NCBI RefSeq assembly: GCF_900119075.1
Contig: NZ_FPIP01000002.1
Span: forward strand, 124,001 to 188,000
DNA from: Ruminococcus flavefaciens
Lineage (GTDB): Bacteria; Bacillota; Clostridia; Oscillospirales; Ruminococcaceae
Reading direction: 5' to 3'
DNA length: 64,000 bases
Each line of letters starts with the position of its first letter. Within the stretch, counting starts at the first letter, position 1. This document shows, piece after piece, positions 6,988 through 16,432 of this stretch. The notes beneath the pieces were generated by a model. That model did no database searches, was not told the origin of the DNA, and saw nothing but the letters and a program-made list of their open reading frames with translations. The translations under genes and the position numbers were made by a program.

Positions 6988-8910
6988 ATGGCAACTTCAT
7001 TTTTCAAAAAGCTGCTTGCTGCTGTTTCTGCGGCGGCAGTAGTGCTCGTGCCTGCTTCGCAGTCGCTGCCCGAAAAGAACAGCAACACAGCGCTGGCTGC
7101 TGATACAAGCGGCGATGACTGGCTCCATGTAAACGATAAAGCACAGATCGTTGACAAGGACGGCAATGAGGTATGGCTCACAGGCGTAAACTGGTTCGGC
7201 TACAATGCAGGACGTCAGGTATTTGACGGTGTATGGTCGAAGAATATGCACAGTATGCTCAACCAGATCGCAGACCACGGCTTCAATCTTCTCCGTGTGC
7301 CTATGTCCACACAGATAATCCTTCAGTGGAAGAACAAGGGCTCCGATAAGGGCAGCGGCGTCGGCGAAGTCAACATGATGGTCAATCCTTACGAGAACCC
7401 CGAACTCACCGTAGAGGGCGGAGTTGACGGCGAAGGTCAGTACACACTTATGTACAGCTTCGACATCTGGAACAAGGCTGTTGAGTGGTGCAAGGAAAAC
7501 GGTATGAAGATCATGATCGACATACACAGCGCTACCTCAGCTTCAATGGGACATCAGAAGCCCCTCTGGTACGACGACAACTTCTCAGAGGACGACTGGC
7601 TGGAAGCTCTCGAGTGGTTCACAGAGTATTACAAGGACGATGATACTATCATCGCTATCGACCTCAAGAACGAGCCTCACGGCAAGCCCGAGGAGGGCTC
7701 ATTTGCCAAGTGGGACGATTCAAAGGACGCTAACAACTGGAAATATGCCGCAGAAAAGGGCGCTAAGGCTTGCCTCAAGCACAACCCGAATCTGCTCATT
7801 ATGATAGAGGGTATCGAGTGCTACCCTGACTTTGCAAATGGTGCAGACTGGACAACCCCTGCCGTTGACTATGCTCACTATGACGAGCCTTCAAAGATAT
7901 TCGGCGCATGGTGGGGCGGAAACCTCCGCGGCGTAAAGGATCACCCCGTTGATATCGGCGAGTTCAACAAGCAGATAGTTTACTCACCTCACGATTACGG
8001 TCCGCTGGTATGGTCACAGAAGTGGTTCTACATGGACGACGCTTCCAAGACATTCGACCGTCAGTCGCTTCTTGACGACTACTGGTACGATACATGGGCT
8101 TACCTCGTTGAGGAGCAGAAGTATCCTCTCCTCATAGGCGAGTGGGGCGGCTTTATCGACAAGGAGCACGATCCTACAGGCGAGAACAAGCACTGGATGC
8201 AGGAGCTCCGCGACTACATGATAGACAAGCACATCAACCACACATTCTGGTGCTTCAACGAGAACTCAGGCGATACAGGCGGACTTGTATACGACGACTT
8301 CGGCAAGTGGGACGAGGAAAAGTACGAATTCGTAAAGCCTTCACTCTGGCAGACAGACGGCGGCAAGTTCATCGGTCTTGACCACTCTATCCCACTGGGA
8401 CAGGGCGGCAACGGTATCTCACTCAGCGATTACTATTCGGGTAATACCAATCCTACACCAAGAACTACAACAGCTACAACTACTAAGGTAACAACTACTA
8501 CAACGACCACAAAGGACGTTACAACTACAACTACTACTGCGACCACTACTGCTCCGAAGAAGGATACCACTACAACAACTACTGCAACAACTACAGCTCC
8601 GAAGCAGGAGACAACGACTACAGTCACAACAACTTACCCACTTGTCCCCGGTACTAAGGACAATACAGTATGGGGCGACGCCAATAATGACGGCAGCGTT
8701 GATATGTCTGACGTAGTTCTTATAATGCAGAGCCTTGCAAACCCGAACAAATACGGTCTCAAAGGTTCTGACAAGAATCATATAACATCTGACGGACTCT
8801 ACAGTGGTTCTGTTGTCAAGAGAAACGGCAGCGTTACTACTGAGGACGCTCTTGAGATACAGCTCTTCCTACTCGGAAAGCGCACAAGTCTCGGTCCTGC
8901 TAAGGCATAA
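6988..8910 (+). CDS. Secreted GH5 endoglucanase with Thr linker and dockerin
   Basis: The 640-residue protein has a signal peptide (MATSFFKKLLAAVSAAAVVL, cleavage near residues 33-37), a glycoside hydrolase family 5 domain, a Thr-rich linker (about 488-551) and a C-terminal dockerin from residue 563. The GH5 acid/base is Glu229 in DLKNEPHG and the nucleophile Glu385 in LLIGEWGGF. It should cleave beta-1,4-glucan as a cellulosome subunit. The first dockerin repeat (GDANNDGSVDMSDVVLIMQS) is canonical for calcium binding. The second (NGSVTTEDALEIQLFLLGK) lacks several Asp ligands, a pattern I recall from R. flavefaciens dockerins. The start at 6988 is chosen over one at 6883 because the signal peptide and an AGAGAGGG site begin there. 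Confidence 0.95.
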   Translation: MATSFFKKLLAAVSAAAVVLVPASQSLPEKNSNTALAADTSGDDWLHVNDKAQIVDKDGNEVWLTGVNWFGYNAGRQVFDGVWSKNMHSMLNQIADHGFNLLRVPMSTQIILQWKNKGSDKGSGVGEVNMMVNPYENPELTVEGGVDGEGQYTLMYSFDIWNKAVEWCKENGMKIMIDIHSATSASMGHQKPLWYDDNFSEDDWLEALEWFTEYYKDDDTIIAIDLKNEPHGKPEEGSFAKWDDSKDANNWKYAAEKGAKACLKHNPNLLIMIEGIECYPDFANGADWTTPAVDYAHYDEPSKIFGAWWGGNLRGVKDHPVDIGEFNKQIVYSPHDYGPLVWSQKWFYMDDASKTFDRQSLLDDYWYDTWAYLVEEQKYPLLIGEWGGFIDKEHDPTGENKHWMQELRDYMIDKHINHTFWCFNENSGDTGGLVYDDFGKWDEEKYEFVKPSLWQTDGGKFIGLDHSIPLGQGGNGISLSDYYSGNTNPTPRTTTATTTKVTTTTTTTKDVTTTTTTATTTAPKKDTTTTTTATTTAPKQETTTTVTTTYPLVPGTKDNTVWGDANNDGSVDMSDVVLIMQSLANPNKYGLKGSDKNHITSDGLYSGSVVKRNGSVTTEDALEIQLFLLGKRTSLGPAKA

Positions 8911-8922
8911 TTAAAGGATATT

Positions 8923-8952
8923 TCGGCACGGTTTTTACCGTGCCGATTTTTT
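8923..8952 (+). terminator. Intrinsic terminator after the cellulase
   Basis: A perfect TCGGCACGGT/ACCGTGCCGA stem with a short T loop is followed by six Ts. It begins 12 bp after the cellulase stop. Confidence 0.9.
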
Positions 8953-8965
8953 ATGTTGGGAAAAT

Positions 8966-9045
8966 TCTTAGCTCTTAGTTTTTAGTTCTTAGCTCTTAGT
9001 TCTTAGTTCTTATTTCTAATCACTAATCACTAATTACTAATTACT
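8966..9045 (+). repeat. Short tandem repeats of TTAGTTCT and AATCACT type
   Basis: About six degenerate copies of an 8-mer (TTAGTTCT, TTAGCTCT) are followed by four copies of a 7-mer (AATCACT, AATTACT). The tract sits between the cellulase terminator and the lepA promoter. It has no coding potential and looks like slippage-derived filler. Confidence 0.75.
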
Positions 9046-9057
9046 GTGCAAAAACTC

Positions 9058-9086
9058 TTTACAAACAAAGGACTTTCTGATATAAT
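9058..9086 (+). promoter_or_regulatory. lepA promoter
   Basis: TTTACA (9058-9063) and TATAAT (9081-9086) are 17 bp apart and lie 37 bp before the TTG start codon of lepA. Confidence 0.7.
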
Positions 9087-9122
9087 TATACTGAGTAAAT
9101 ATGTTTGAAAAGAGGTAAAACA

Positions 9123-10925
9123 TTGGCTAACGATAAGATCAGAAATTTCTGTATCATTGCGCATATAGACCACGGCAAGTCAACACTTGCCGACCGTATC
9201 CTCGAAAAGACCGAGACCGTGGCTATCCGCGATATGGAGGATCAGCTCCTCGACAACATGGACATCGAGCGTGAGCGCGGTATCACCATTAAGGCTCGTG
9301 CGGTACGTTTGAAATATACCGCCAAAGACGGCGAGGACTATATCTTCAACCTCATCGACACCCCAGGTCACGTTGACTTCAACTATGAGGTCTCACGTTC
9401 TCTTGCTGCCTGCGAGGGAGCTATCCTCGTTGTTGACGCTTCGCAGGGTATCGAGGCTCAGACTCTGGCTAACACCTATCTGGCTATCGAGCACGACCTT
9501 GAAGTCGTTCCCGTTGTCAACAAGATAGACCTGCCCTCTGCCGATCCCGAGAGAGTTTGCAGCGAAGTCGAGAACGTCATCGGTATTCCTGCTATGGACG
9601 CTCCGCGGATCTCTGCGAAAATGGGTACAAATATCGAGGAAGTCCTCGAAAGGATAGTTACCGATATCCCTGCTCCAAAGGGCGATACCGAGAAGCCGCT
9701 GAAAGCGCTTATCTTCGACAGCTACTACGACTCCTACAAGGGCGTTATCATCTATGTCCGCATAAAGGAGGGCAAGGTCAAGGTGGGAGACAATATCCGC
9801 CTTATGGCTACGGGAGCTGTTTTCAATGTGGTTGAGGCAGGCTTCATGGACGCTTCAAACCTTGTGAACAATGGCAGTCTTGAAGCAGGCGAGGTCGGCT
9901 ACATTGCCGCTTCTATCAAGAGCATTGGCGATACACAGGTGGGCGACACCGTTACCAACGACGAATGCCCCTGTGACGAGCCGCTCCCCGGTTACCGCAA
10001 GGTAAATCCTATGGTATTCTCTGGTATTTATCCTGCTGACGGTGCTAAGTACGGCGACCTCCGCGACGCTCTGGAAAAGCTACAGCTCAACGACGCTTCG
10101 CTGTCTTTCGAGCCCGAGACTTCTATTGCTCTGGGATTTGGATTCCGCTGCGGATTCCTGGGACTTCTCCATATGGAGATAATTCAGGAGCGCCTTGAAC
10201 GTGAATACAATCTTGACCTCATCACAACTGCTCCCTCTGTTATATACAAGGTAACCCTTACCAGCGGAGAGGTGCAGTATATCGACAATCCTACCAACTA
10301 CCCCGATCCTGCTCTCATTCAGACAGCAGAGGAGCCTATGGTAAAGGCAAGCGTTCTTTCGCCCTCGGAGTTCGTTGGAAATATCATGGAGCTCTGTCAG
10401 GACAGACGAGGAATTTTCAAGGACATGAAGTACCTTGACGATACCCGTGTTGAGCTCCACTATGAGCTGCCCCTTAACGAGATAGTGTACGACTTCTTTG
10501 ACGTGCTGAAATCACGCACCAAGGGCTATGCTTCATTCGATTATGAGATGATGGGCTATGTTCCAAGCAAGCTTGTAAAGCTTGATATACTCCTCAACGG
10601 CGATGTGGTGGACGCTCTCAGCTTCATTATCCATACGGACAAGGCTTACGCAAGAGCCCGTAAGATAGCTGAAAAGCTCAAGGAAAACATTCCCCGTCAG
10701 ATGTTTGAGGTGCCTATTCAGGCAGCTATCGGCGGCAAGATAATCGCCCGTGAGACCGTTAAGGCAATGCGCAAGGACGTTCTTGCAAAGTGCTACGGCG
10801 GCGATATCTCGCGTAAGAAGAAGCTGCTCGAAAAGCAGAAGGAAGGTAAGAAGCGTATGCGCCAGCTGGGTACCGTAGAGGTTCCGCAGGAGGCATTCAT
10901 GAGCGTTCTGAAGCTTGACAGCTGA
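9123..10925 (+). CDS. lepA: Elongation factor 4 (LepA)
   Basis: The 600-residue translational GTPase back-translocates stalled ribosomes. The G1 loop AHIDHGKS (residues 13-20), switch region [10 protein letters not shown]3 DTPGHVDF and G4 NKIDLP are intact. The LepA-specific C-terminal domain is present ([20 protein letters not shown] and [20 protein letters not shown]). The start is the TTG at 9123, six bases after AGAGGT; this gives the standard length, while an earlier in-frame TTG at 9105 precedes the ribosome site. In many clostridia lepA is followed by hemW; here two small membrane-protein genes stand between them. Confidence 0.95.
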   Translation: MANDKIRNFCIIAHIDHGKSTLADRILEKTETVAIRDMEDQLLDNMDIERERGITIKARAVRLKYTAKDGEDYIFNLIDTPGHVDFNYEVSRSLAACEGAILVVDASQGIEAQTLANTYLAIEHDLEVVPVVNKIDLPSADPERVCSEVENVIGIPAMDAPRISAKMGTNIEEVLERIVTDIPAPKGDTEKPLKALIFDSYYDSYKGVIIYVRIKEGKVKVGDNIRLMATGAVFNVVEAGFMDASNLVNNGSLEAGEVGYIAASIKSIGDTQVGDTVTNDECPCDEPLPGYRKVNPMVFSGIYPADGAKYGDLRDALEKLQLNDASLSFEPETSIALGFGFRCGFLGLLHMEIIQERLEREYNLDLITTAPSVIYKVTLTSGEVQYIDNPTNYPDPALIQTAEEPMVKASVLSPSEFVGNIMELCQDRRGIFKDMKYLDDTRVELHYELPLNEIVYDFFDVLKSRTKGYASFDYEMMGYVPSKLVKLDILLNGDVVDALSFIIHTDKAYARARKIAEKLKENIPRQMFEVPIQAAIGGKIIARETVKAMRKDVLAKCYGGDISRKKKLLEKQKEGKKRMRQLGTVEVPQEAFMSVLKLDS

Positions 10926-10941
10926 GAACGGGAGGCTTATT

Positions 10942-11364
10942 ATGATAAACTATATCATTTTCGGAGTGCTTGCCGCGATATGCTTTGTGAGTATCATCGC
11001 AGTTGCGGCTGAGTACGTTGTGCCGAAAAATACAGGCGCAGGACGAGTTATCCGCGCTGTGAGGATAAGGCTTCGTGAGAAGTCGCGGACAAGCTTCTGC
11101 GTGTCTGCCATAGTGATACTTATCTTTGCACTTGCAGCAGGCGACGACGAAATGCGAATAATACTTGCGGCTCTGGCTGTTATGCTGCTGACGCTGATAG
11201 TTCTCCACCCCGAGGACTTCCTCAGCATTTTCAGACACCGCAGAAAGGCAGGAAAAAAGAAGCGTCTGGGGCTTACTCCAAAGCTTGCAGGCGAAGTGCC
11301 CGAGGCAAGGCTTGCAAAGGTGCTTGAACCCATAGAGATAGAGAACGAGAAAGGAAATGAATAA
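10942..11364 (+). CDS. Small membrane protein of unknown function
   Basis: The 140-residue protein has an N-terminal membrane segment (about 2-22), a second hydrophobic block (about 50-85, probably one or two passes) and a basic cytoplasmic tail. No family was recognised. The start at 10942 follows GGGAGG at 10930-10935; the longer frame to 10915 would overlap lepA. It sits 16 bp after lepA and touches the next gene, so it is likely co-transcribed with lepA and hemW. Confidence 0.7.
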   Translation: MINYIIFGVLAAICFVSIIAVAAEYVVPKNTGAGRVIRAVRIRLREKSRTSFCVSAIVILIFALAAGDDEMRIILAALAVMLLTLIVLHPEDFLSIFRHRRKAGKKKRLGLTPKLAGEVPEARLAKVLEPIEIENEKGNE

Positions 11365-11365
11365 T

Positions 11366-11704
11366 ATGAGTATATACAATTGTCCGCACTGCGGCGCAAA
11401 GAGCTTCAATCCCCTTAGCAAGGCTATGGCAGGAACTATGAAGTCAAAGGGAAAGCCCTGTATGAAATGCGGAAAGCTCTGCGTGAACGGCAAGAGCGCT
11501 ACCACATTCAGCGCGATATTCTGCCTGATAGCTTTTGCGGCGGTAATTTACATCTATATCCACGGCGCAGATAACGAGTGGATGTTCACACATGAAGCTC
11601 CTATGGTAATCGGACTTATACTGTCCATGCTCGTAGTACCGAGGATAGCAAATGCGTTTTTCTTCAAGATGACGCCATCTATCCGTGTCGATTATACCCA
11701 ATGA
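11366..11704 (+). CDS. Zinc-ribbon small membrane protein
   Basis: The 112-residue protein starts with a zinc ribbon, CPHCGAKSF and then CMKCGKLC, followed by two membrane segments (about 47-66 and 78-97). It resembles small zinc-ribbon membrane proteins of unknown role. Two starts are possible: ATG 11357, only one base from the AAAGGA site, and ATG 11366, ten bases from it; the latter is preferred. The last four bases overlap the hemW start. Confidence 0.7.
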   Translation: MSIYNCPHCGAKSFNPLSKAMAGTMKSKGKPCMKCGKLCVNGKSATTFSAIFCLIAFAAVIYIYIHGADNEWMFTHEAPMVIGLILSMLVVPRIANAFFFKMTPSIRVDYTQ

Positions 11705-12795
11705 GCAGGCTGGGTATCTATATTCATGTACCGTTCTGCGGCAGGAAATGCGCTTACTGCGATTTCTATTCCGTGAACTGGTCAAAATCGGCAGCCGTGG
11801 ACTATACCGCGGCTGTTCTGCGTAATATACGCCATTACGGCGATAAAGCGCGGACTGTGGACACGGTATACTTTGGCGGCGGTACTCCGTCCCTGCTGAC
11901 GGCGGAGCAGATAAGCAGCATTATCTCTGAGATAAGAAGCTGCTTTGCCCTTGAAGAATCGGCGGAAATAACCCTTGAAGCCAATCCATGCACACTCAGC
12001 GCCGAGAAGCTTGCGGAGCTCCGCAAAATCGGCATTAACCGCCTGTCCATAGGCGTTCAGTCAATGATAGACAGGGAGCTGAAAATACTGGGGCGTATGC
12101 ATACTGCCGAGAGAGCGGAGCAGGCTGTCCTTGAAGCGGCAAGAGCAGGCTTTGACAATATCTCCTGCGACCTGATGATAGCCCTGCCCGACCAGAAGCC
12201 TGAGGATATGCGCTTTTCAATCGACAGGCTGGCGGCTTTGCCCATACAGCATATCTCCGCGTATATCCTGAAAGCCGAGAACGGTACGCCCTTTGACTGC
12301 GCGGAGATTCGGGACAGACTCCCCGATGAGGACAGTACCGCGGAGCTTTACCTTGCCATGGTGGAGCTTCTCGAAAAGCAGGGCTTTATGCAGTATGAGG
12401 TGTCCAATTTTGCGAAAGAGGGCTTCGAGAGCAGGCATAATACCCGATACTGGAAGTGTCTGGACTATCTGGGCATAGGTCCTGCGGCGCATTCCTGCTA
12501 TGAGGGAAAGCGCTTCGCAGTGGAGCGCGACCTATCGGCATTTATAGCCGCCGACGTTCAGCAGGTGACAGTTACCGATGAATCGCCCTGCGGCTTTGAG
12601 GAGTTCGCAATGCTCCGTTTGAGGCTGAAAGAGGGACTTATCCTTGATGACGTCCCCGAGCACAGGGCGGAGCTGCTGAAAAAGCTGCCGCCCCTTTTAA
12701 AGGAAGGCTATGCCGAGACCGACGGGGAGCGTATTTGGCTCACGCCAAAGGGCTTTCTCATGTCAAATTCTGTGATAGAGTATCTTGTGTTTTGA
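11701..12795 (+). CDS. hemW: Radical SAM heme chaperone HemW
   Basis: The 364-residue protein carries the HemW-type cluster motif with Cys13, Cys17 and Cys20 (PFCGRKCAYCDFYS), which binds a 4Fe-4S cluster and SAM. The FGGGTPSLL motif, NRLSIGVQS and the HNTRYWKCLDYLGIGPAAHS segment near residue 250 distinguish HemW from coproporphyrinogen dehydrogenase HemN. HemW delivers heme to respiratory enzymes in E. coli, but its role in a fermentative anaerobe is unclear. The ATG overlaps the stop of the preceding gene (ATGA). Confidence 0.92.
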   Translation: MSRLGIYIHVPFCGRKCAYCDFYSVNWSKSAAVDYTAAVLRNIRHYGDKARTVDTVYFGGGTPSLLTAEQISSIISEIRSCFALEESAEITLEANPCTLSAEKLAELRKIGINRLSIGVQSMIDRELKILGRMHTAERAEQAVLEAARAGFDNISCDLMIALPDQKPEDMRFSIDRLAALPIQHISAYILKAENGTPFDCAEIRDRLPDEDSTAELYLAMVELLEKQGFMQYEVSNFAKEGFESRHNTRYWKCLDYLGIGPAAHSCYEGKRFAVERDLSAFIAADVQQVTVTDESPCGFEEFAMLRLRLKEGLILDDVPEHRAELLKKLPPLLKEGYAETDGERIWLTPKGFLMSNSVIEYLVF

Positions 12796-12836
12796 AAAAT
12801 AACTGAATAATAGCTGAACTACGATAGGAGAATACT

Positions 12837-13172
12837 ATGGAATTTCCCGATTTTATGAAAAGAGCTGCAAATAAAATACCTGCCGACCAGCAGAATACTC
12901 CCGATATCGAGGGCTACTACTATACCGCTGCTGACGGCAGCCAGATGGCTTTCTGGACTTACCTTGCGGACAGAGTCTCAAAGGAGCACGTTCACGATTA
13001 CGACGAGTACATGATTTGCGTGGAGGGGGAGTACACTGTCACCATAAACGGCGAAGCTACGGTTCTTCACGCAGGGGACGAGCTGTTTATCCCCAAGGGT
13101 ACGGTGCAGGGCGGCAGCTGCAAGGCAGGCACAAGAACTATCCACGCTTTCGGCGGCAGGAGGGTGAAATAA
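12837..13172 (+). CDS. Cupin domain protein
   Basis: The 111-residue single-domain cupin shows motif 1 (HVHDYDEYMICVEGEYTV) with metal-binding His/Glu candidates and motif 2 around HAGDELFIPKGTVQGG. Small cupins of this kind bind a metal and often a sugar or carboxylate; the substrate cannot be read here. AGGAG precedes the ATG. Its stop codon shares a base with the start of the next GNAT gene (TAATG), so the two are coupled. Confidence 0.85.
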   Translation: MEFPDFMKRAANKIPADQQNTPDIEGYYYTAADGSQMAFWTYLADRVSKEHVHDYDEYMICVEGEYTVTINGEATVLHAGDELFIPKGTVQGGSCKAGTRTIHAFGGRRVK

Positions 13173-13618
13173 TGCCTGTGATAAAGCCGTTCAGTCCCCA
13201 TATGCAGGGAGCAGTGGTTCGGTTTCTGAGGGAGGTGTTCCCAGAGTCGGGAAAGGTATTCGAGCCCGAGGGCAGACACGCCGCTTTTGGAGATATAGAG
13301 CGGAATTTCATAGGCTTCTGGTGCCTGCTGGACAATGATGAAATCATCGGCACTGTGGCTGTGAAAAGGCTCAGCGATGATGTCTGCGAGCTCAAGGGTA
13401 TGTACATTTATAAGAAGTACCACGGGCAGGGATTTGGACGCAGACTGGCGGAAACTGCTGTGAACTTCGCAAGGGAAAGGGGCTTCGGGAAAATGGTTCT
13501 TGATACTGTTTCAACCTATGAAAATGCCCTGAGACTTTATGAAAAGTTAGGCTTTGTTCCTACCGAGCGATATAACGATAATCAGAAGGCGGACGTTTTT
13601 ATGTCCATGGAACTGTGA
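13172..13618 (+). CDS. GNAT family N-acetyltransferase
   Basis: The 148-residue GNAT enzyme has the acetyl-CoA loop KYHGQGFGRRLAE (the R/Q-x-x-G-x-G/A motif) and the ENALRLYEKLGF motif B. The substrate is unknown. The ATG at 13172 follows AGGAGGG and overlaps the cupin stop; the longer open frame from 13016 runs through the cupin gene in another frame and is not credible. It is the first of three consecutive GNAT genes. Confidence 0.9.
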   Translation: MPVIKPFSPHMQGAVVRFLREVFPESGKVFEPEGRHAAFGDIERNFIGFWCLLDNDEIIGTVAVKRLSDDVCELKGMYIYKKYHGQGFGRRLAETAVNFARERGFGKMVLDTVSTYENALRLYEKLGFVPTERYNDNQKADVFMSMEL

Positions 13619-13630
13619 GAGGTGAGGAAT

Positions 13631-14065
13631 ATGATAAGAGAAATTACAAGAGATGATTTCGACGGACTTCTGAGGCTCTATATGGAGCTTCACGATAACC
13701 CTTTCCCCGAAAAAGACGAGCACGTCATGGCTGTCTGGGAGCGGATAATCTCCGACAATGACCACCATATCATCGTTGCCGATGAGGACGGAGTGATCGC
13801 GGCTTCATGCGTTTGCGTCATTATCCCTAATCTTACACGCAGTCAGCGCCCCTATGCGTTCATTGAGAACGTGGTGACCTCCGCGAAATACCGAAGAAAG
13901 GGGCTTGCCACAGCTTGCCTTGACTACGCTCGTGAGCTGGCACGGAAAGAGAATTGCTATAAGATGATGCTGCTGACAGGCTCAAAGGACAGGGGAGTTC
14001 TGGAATTTTATGAGAAGGCAGGGTATAACAGCAGCGATAAAACTGCATTTATCCAGTGGCTGTGA
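13631..14065 (+). CDS. GNAT family N-acetyltransferase
   Basis: The 144-residue enzyme has a GNAT fold with the CoA loop KYRRKGLATACLD, preceded by FIENVVTSA, and the LEFYEKAGY C-terminal motif. The start ATG at 13631 follows GAGGTGAGG; a GTG at 13622 lies within that site. It is 12 bp from the previous GNAT gene and 9 bp from the next. The substrate is unknown. Confidence 0.9.
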   Translation: MIREITRDDFDGLLRLYMELHDNPFPEKDEHVMAVWERIISDNDHHIIVADEDGVIAASCVCVIIPNLTRSQRPYAFIENVVTSAKYRRKGLATACLDYARELARKENCYKMMLLTGSKDRGVLEFYEKAGYNSSDKTAFIQWL

Positions 14066-14074
14066 GGTTTTACT

Positions 14075-14575
14075 ATGATTTTAAGACGTTTTGAAGCCGC
14101 TGACGGTGCGGCTATCCTAAGCTGGATAAAAGACGAGCGGGAGTTCAGAATGTGGAGTGCCGACCGTTTCGGAGATTACCCGTCGGCTCCCGAGAAGATC
14201 TCCGCTCATCATGAGATTTGCTCGCAGTCGGGAAGCTTCTTTCCGCTGACTGCTGTCGATGAGGTCGAAAATGTGGTGGGACATCTGATACTTCGCTATA
14301 CTGATGACGAAAAAACGGAAGTTCGGTTTGGCTTCGTCATCGTTGACAGTTCCAAAAGAGGAGAAGGTCTGGGCAGGGAAATGCTGGAGCTTGCCAAGAA
14401 GTTCGCGGCAGATGAGCTTCACGCCAAACGCCTCTCACTGGGAGTTTTTGAGAATAATCCTGCGGCGCTTAAGTGTTATAGGTCGGTTGGCTTTTCGGAG
14501 TGTGCAGGCGACGGCGAGTTGTTCGAGGTTCTCGGTGAGAACTGGAAGTGTATCGAAATGGCAATGGATATATGA
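14075..14575 (+). CDS. GNAT family N-acetyltransferase (RimJ/RimL-like)
   Basis: The 166-residue GNAT protein begins MILRRFEAADGAAILSWI, like the RimJ/RimL branch, and has the CoA loop SKRGEGLGREMLE followed by LGVFENNPAALKCYRSVGF. RimJ/L-type members acetylate protein N-termini or small molecules, but the target cannot be inferred. It ends the cupin-GNAT cluster about 35 bp before the promoter of the initiator tRNA gene. Confidence 0.9.
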   Translation: MILRRFEAADGAAILSWIKDEREFRMWSADRFGDYPSAPEKISAHHEICSQSGSFFPLTAVDEVENVVGHLILRYTDDEKTEVRFGFVIVDSSKRGEGLGREMLELAKKFAADELHAKRLSLGVFENNPAALKCYRSVGFSECAGDGELFEVLGENWKCIEMAMDI

Positions 14576-14611
14576 ACATATTGTTAAATCAAAAAAATAT
14601 CTCGTTCGCGG

Positions 14612-14640
14612 TTGACTTTTTTGTTTCACTGTGATATAAT
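14612..14640 (+). promoter_or_regulatory. Promoter of initiator tRNA gene
   Basis: TTGACT (14612-14617) and TATAAT (14635-14640) with 17 bp spacing lie 32 bp before the tRNA 5' end. Confidence 0.75.
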
Positions 14641-14672
14641 AATATAGTCGCAGATGATGTGACGCTATTTAT

Positions 14673-14749
<77 letters not shown>

Positions 14750-14756
14750 GAAATTT

Positions 14757-14787
14757 GGCACTATATTGCAAAATATAGTGCCTTTTA
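14757..14787 (+). terminator. Terminator of the tRNA gene
   Basis: An 11 bp stem GGCACTATATT/AATATAGTGCC followed by TTTTA starts eight bases after the CCA end. Confidence 0.85.
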
Positions 14788-14979
14788 CTTTTGCCTGAAT
14801 ATAGGCTTGTATTGGCTGTCGAGAGCTGTTTGTGGGATCGATTTTGCATCATCTTGCAAACTGTTATATTTTTTGATTATATGCTTCAAAAAGCAAAAAT
14901 ACAGCCAGTGTACAGCTACGCCGAAAATTTCTCTCGAAATATCGTGGAATGCCGCTCTGTACATATGGTAATATTTTGT

Positions 14980-15005
14980 GATTTGTTAACCTTGGTTAAC
15001 AAATC
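14980..15005 (+). promoter_or_regulatory. Perfect 12 bp palindrome upstream of the AAA/nuclease unit
   Basis: GATTTGTTAACC, two Ts, then GGTTAACAAATC form a perfect dyad. It ends 35 bp before the -35 of the promoter at 15041, so it is well placed to be an operator for a dimeric regulator. The 300 bp between the tRNA and the AAA gene holds no other recognisable feature. Confidence 0.6.
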
Positions 15006-15040
15006 TTGAGCTTTTAATAAGATTGTATGATATTTGATTA

Positions 15041-15069
15041 TTGACGTATATTATTATTGATGATATAAT
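15041..15069 (+). promoter_or_regulatory. Promoter of the AAA ATPase operon
   Basis: TTGACG (15041-15046) and TATAAT (15064-15069) are 17 bp apart, 30 bp before the ATG at 15100. Confidence 0.75.
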
Positions 15070-15099
15070 TAGGATATAAATATAGTTGAGGTGATTTAC

Positions 15100-16428
15100 A
15101 TGGCAAGTATTCTTATACAAAATTTCGGTCCTATTAAGAAATGTAAGCTTAATATATCGGATACTAATTTCATGGTTATTACAGGAAGACAGGCTTCAGG
15201 AAAAAGTACTGTCGTAAAGAGTATATACTTCTTCAAAGCTGTCAAAGAAGTGCTTATGGAATCTCTTAGAAAGTATTCTATATCAGGCGATGAGTTGTTT
15301 AAAAATGCGTATTACACAAATTTTTCTGGATATTTCAGAACTAATCTGCGTACAAGGTTTATGGAGCTTTTTGGCACATCTCAGAATATGGAAAAATCAA
15401 TGAAAGTAAGATACGATTATTCTGAAGATGTATATATCGAATTGGGTGTAAAAAACAGAAAATTTGATAATACAGGGAAAAAGATATATAATTACCTTGA
15501 GGTCACTTTTGGAAGTCCTATTTTTACTTTCCTAAATCAAATAAAAATGCCGTTGACTTCTGATGATATTAAGAAGTTTTATGACGAGTTTGAAGATTTG
15601 ATTGATGATCATTATACTCCATATTTTGTTCCTGCCGGCAGATGCCTTATGTCTCTATTGACTTCACAGCTTAATTATTTCATGATATCCATGGATGATC
15701 ATCAGAAAAAACTTATGGATTATTGTACGCGTAAGTTTATAGAAATAATTTCAAAGCTCAAGGATATGTTTTCATCAGGAATGGATTTTATTGCTTCGGA
15801 CAATATGTTTGGCAAGAAAAATGCTGAGTTTAAAAAAGTACTTAAACTGATGAATCAAAAGACGAAGGAGATACTTAAGGGCGAATATAGGATCATAAAC
15901 GGAGAAGAACGTCTTTATCTTAAAGAAGATAATGAAAAGTATGTAAAGATAAACTATACATCTTCCGGTCAGCAGGAAATTCTGTGGATAGTGAATCTGC
16001 TGTACTATATCGTCTCCAGTAAAACCAAAGCATTTATTATTATTGAGGAGCCTGAATCACATCTTTATCCTGATGCGCAGAAGGTCATAATGGAATTGAT
16101 CGCTATTGCTGCCAATAACGGATGTCAGATAGTAACTACTACTCATAGTCCGTATGTTTTGGGTACACTGAATAATCTGAAATTTGCAGCGTATCTTGCA
16201 AATAATTCTTGTATAAAAGATGAAGTATATAACATCATTCCAGAGGCTATCTGTCTTGATTCGCTTGAGGCTTATTATGTACAGAATGGCGGAATTGAAC
16301 TATGTCTTGAGGATATGGACGGAGAGCTGATCGATAACACCTTGATTGACGGAGCATCTCAGCTTATTAATGATAATCTTGACAGCTTGTTCGAACTGTA
16401 TGGCAGGCTTTTTGAAAGCGAGGAATAA
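15100..16428 (+). CDS. AAA/ABC-type ATPase, candidate defence protein
   Basis: The 442-residue protein is an SMC/OLD-like ATPase (AAA_15/AAA_21 type). It has an N-terminal Walker A at residues 29-37 (GRQASGKST), an ABC-type signature SSGQQE near 290, Walker B FIIIEEPESHLYPD near 315, and the switch TTTHSPYV. The middle is an insertion of about 200 residues with no recognised fold. No TOPRIM domain follows, unlike true OLD nucleases. The start at 15100 has GAGGTGA seven bases upstream. A PD-(D/E)XK-like gene follows after 4 bp. The ATPase-plus-nuclease layout recalls antiphage pairs such as Septu or PARIS, but the partner differs. AT-rich codon use unlike genes before 14750 suggests transfer. 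Confidence 0.85.
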   Translation: MASILIQNFGPIKKCKLNISDTNFMVITGRQASGKSTVVKSIYFFKAVKEVLMESLRKYSISGDELFKNAYYTNFSGYFRTNLRTRFMELFGTSQNMEKSMKVRYDYSEDVYIELGVKNRKFDNTGKKIYNYLEVTFGSPIFTFLNQIKMPLTSDDIKKFYDEFEDLIDDHYTPYFVPAGRCLMSLLTSQLNYFMISMDDHQKKLMDYCTRKFIEIISKLKDMFSSGMDFIASDNMFGKKNAEFKKVLKLMNQKTKEILKGEYRIINGEERLYLKEDNEKYVKINYTSSGQQEILWIVNLLYYIVSSKTKAFIIIEEPESHLYPDAQKVIMELIAIAANNGCQIVTTTHSPYVLGTLNNLKFAAYLANNSCIKDEVYNIIPEAICLDSLEAYYVQNGGIELCLEDMDGELIDNTLIDGASQLINDNLDSLFELYGRLFESEE

Positions 16429-16432
16429 GCTG

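Noticed and set aside
8433..8781. Minus-strand open frames rich in Val, Cys and Ser
   Set aside because: They are antisense readings of the Thr-codon linker of the cellulase.
8966..9045. CRISPR array
   Set aside because: The repeats are 7-8 bp, adjacent and degenerate, with no spacers. No CRISPR array was seen anywhere in the window.
14791..15009. Open frame after the tRNA
   Set aside because: No ribosome site, no family and it runs through the palindrome; the stretch is regulatory or filler.
15100..16428. OLD-family nuclease
   Set aside because: The C-terminus lacks a TOPRIM domain (no E...DxD pattern after the ATPase core).
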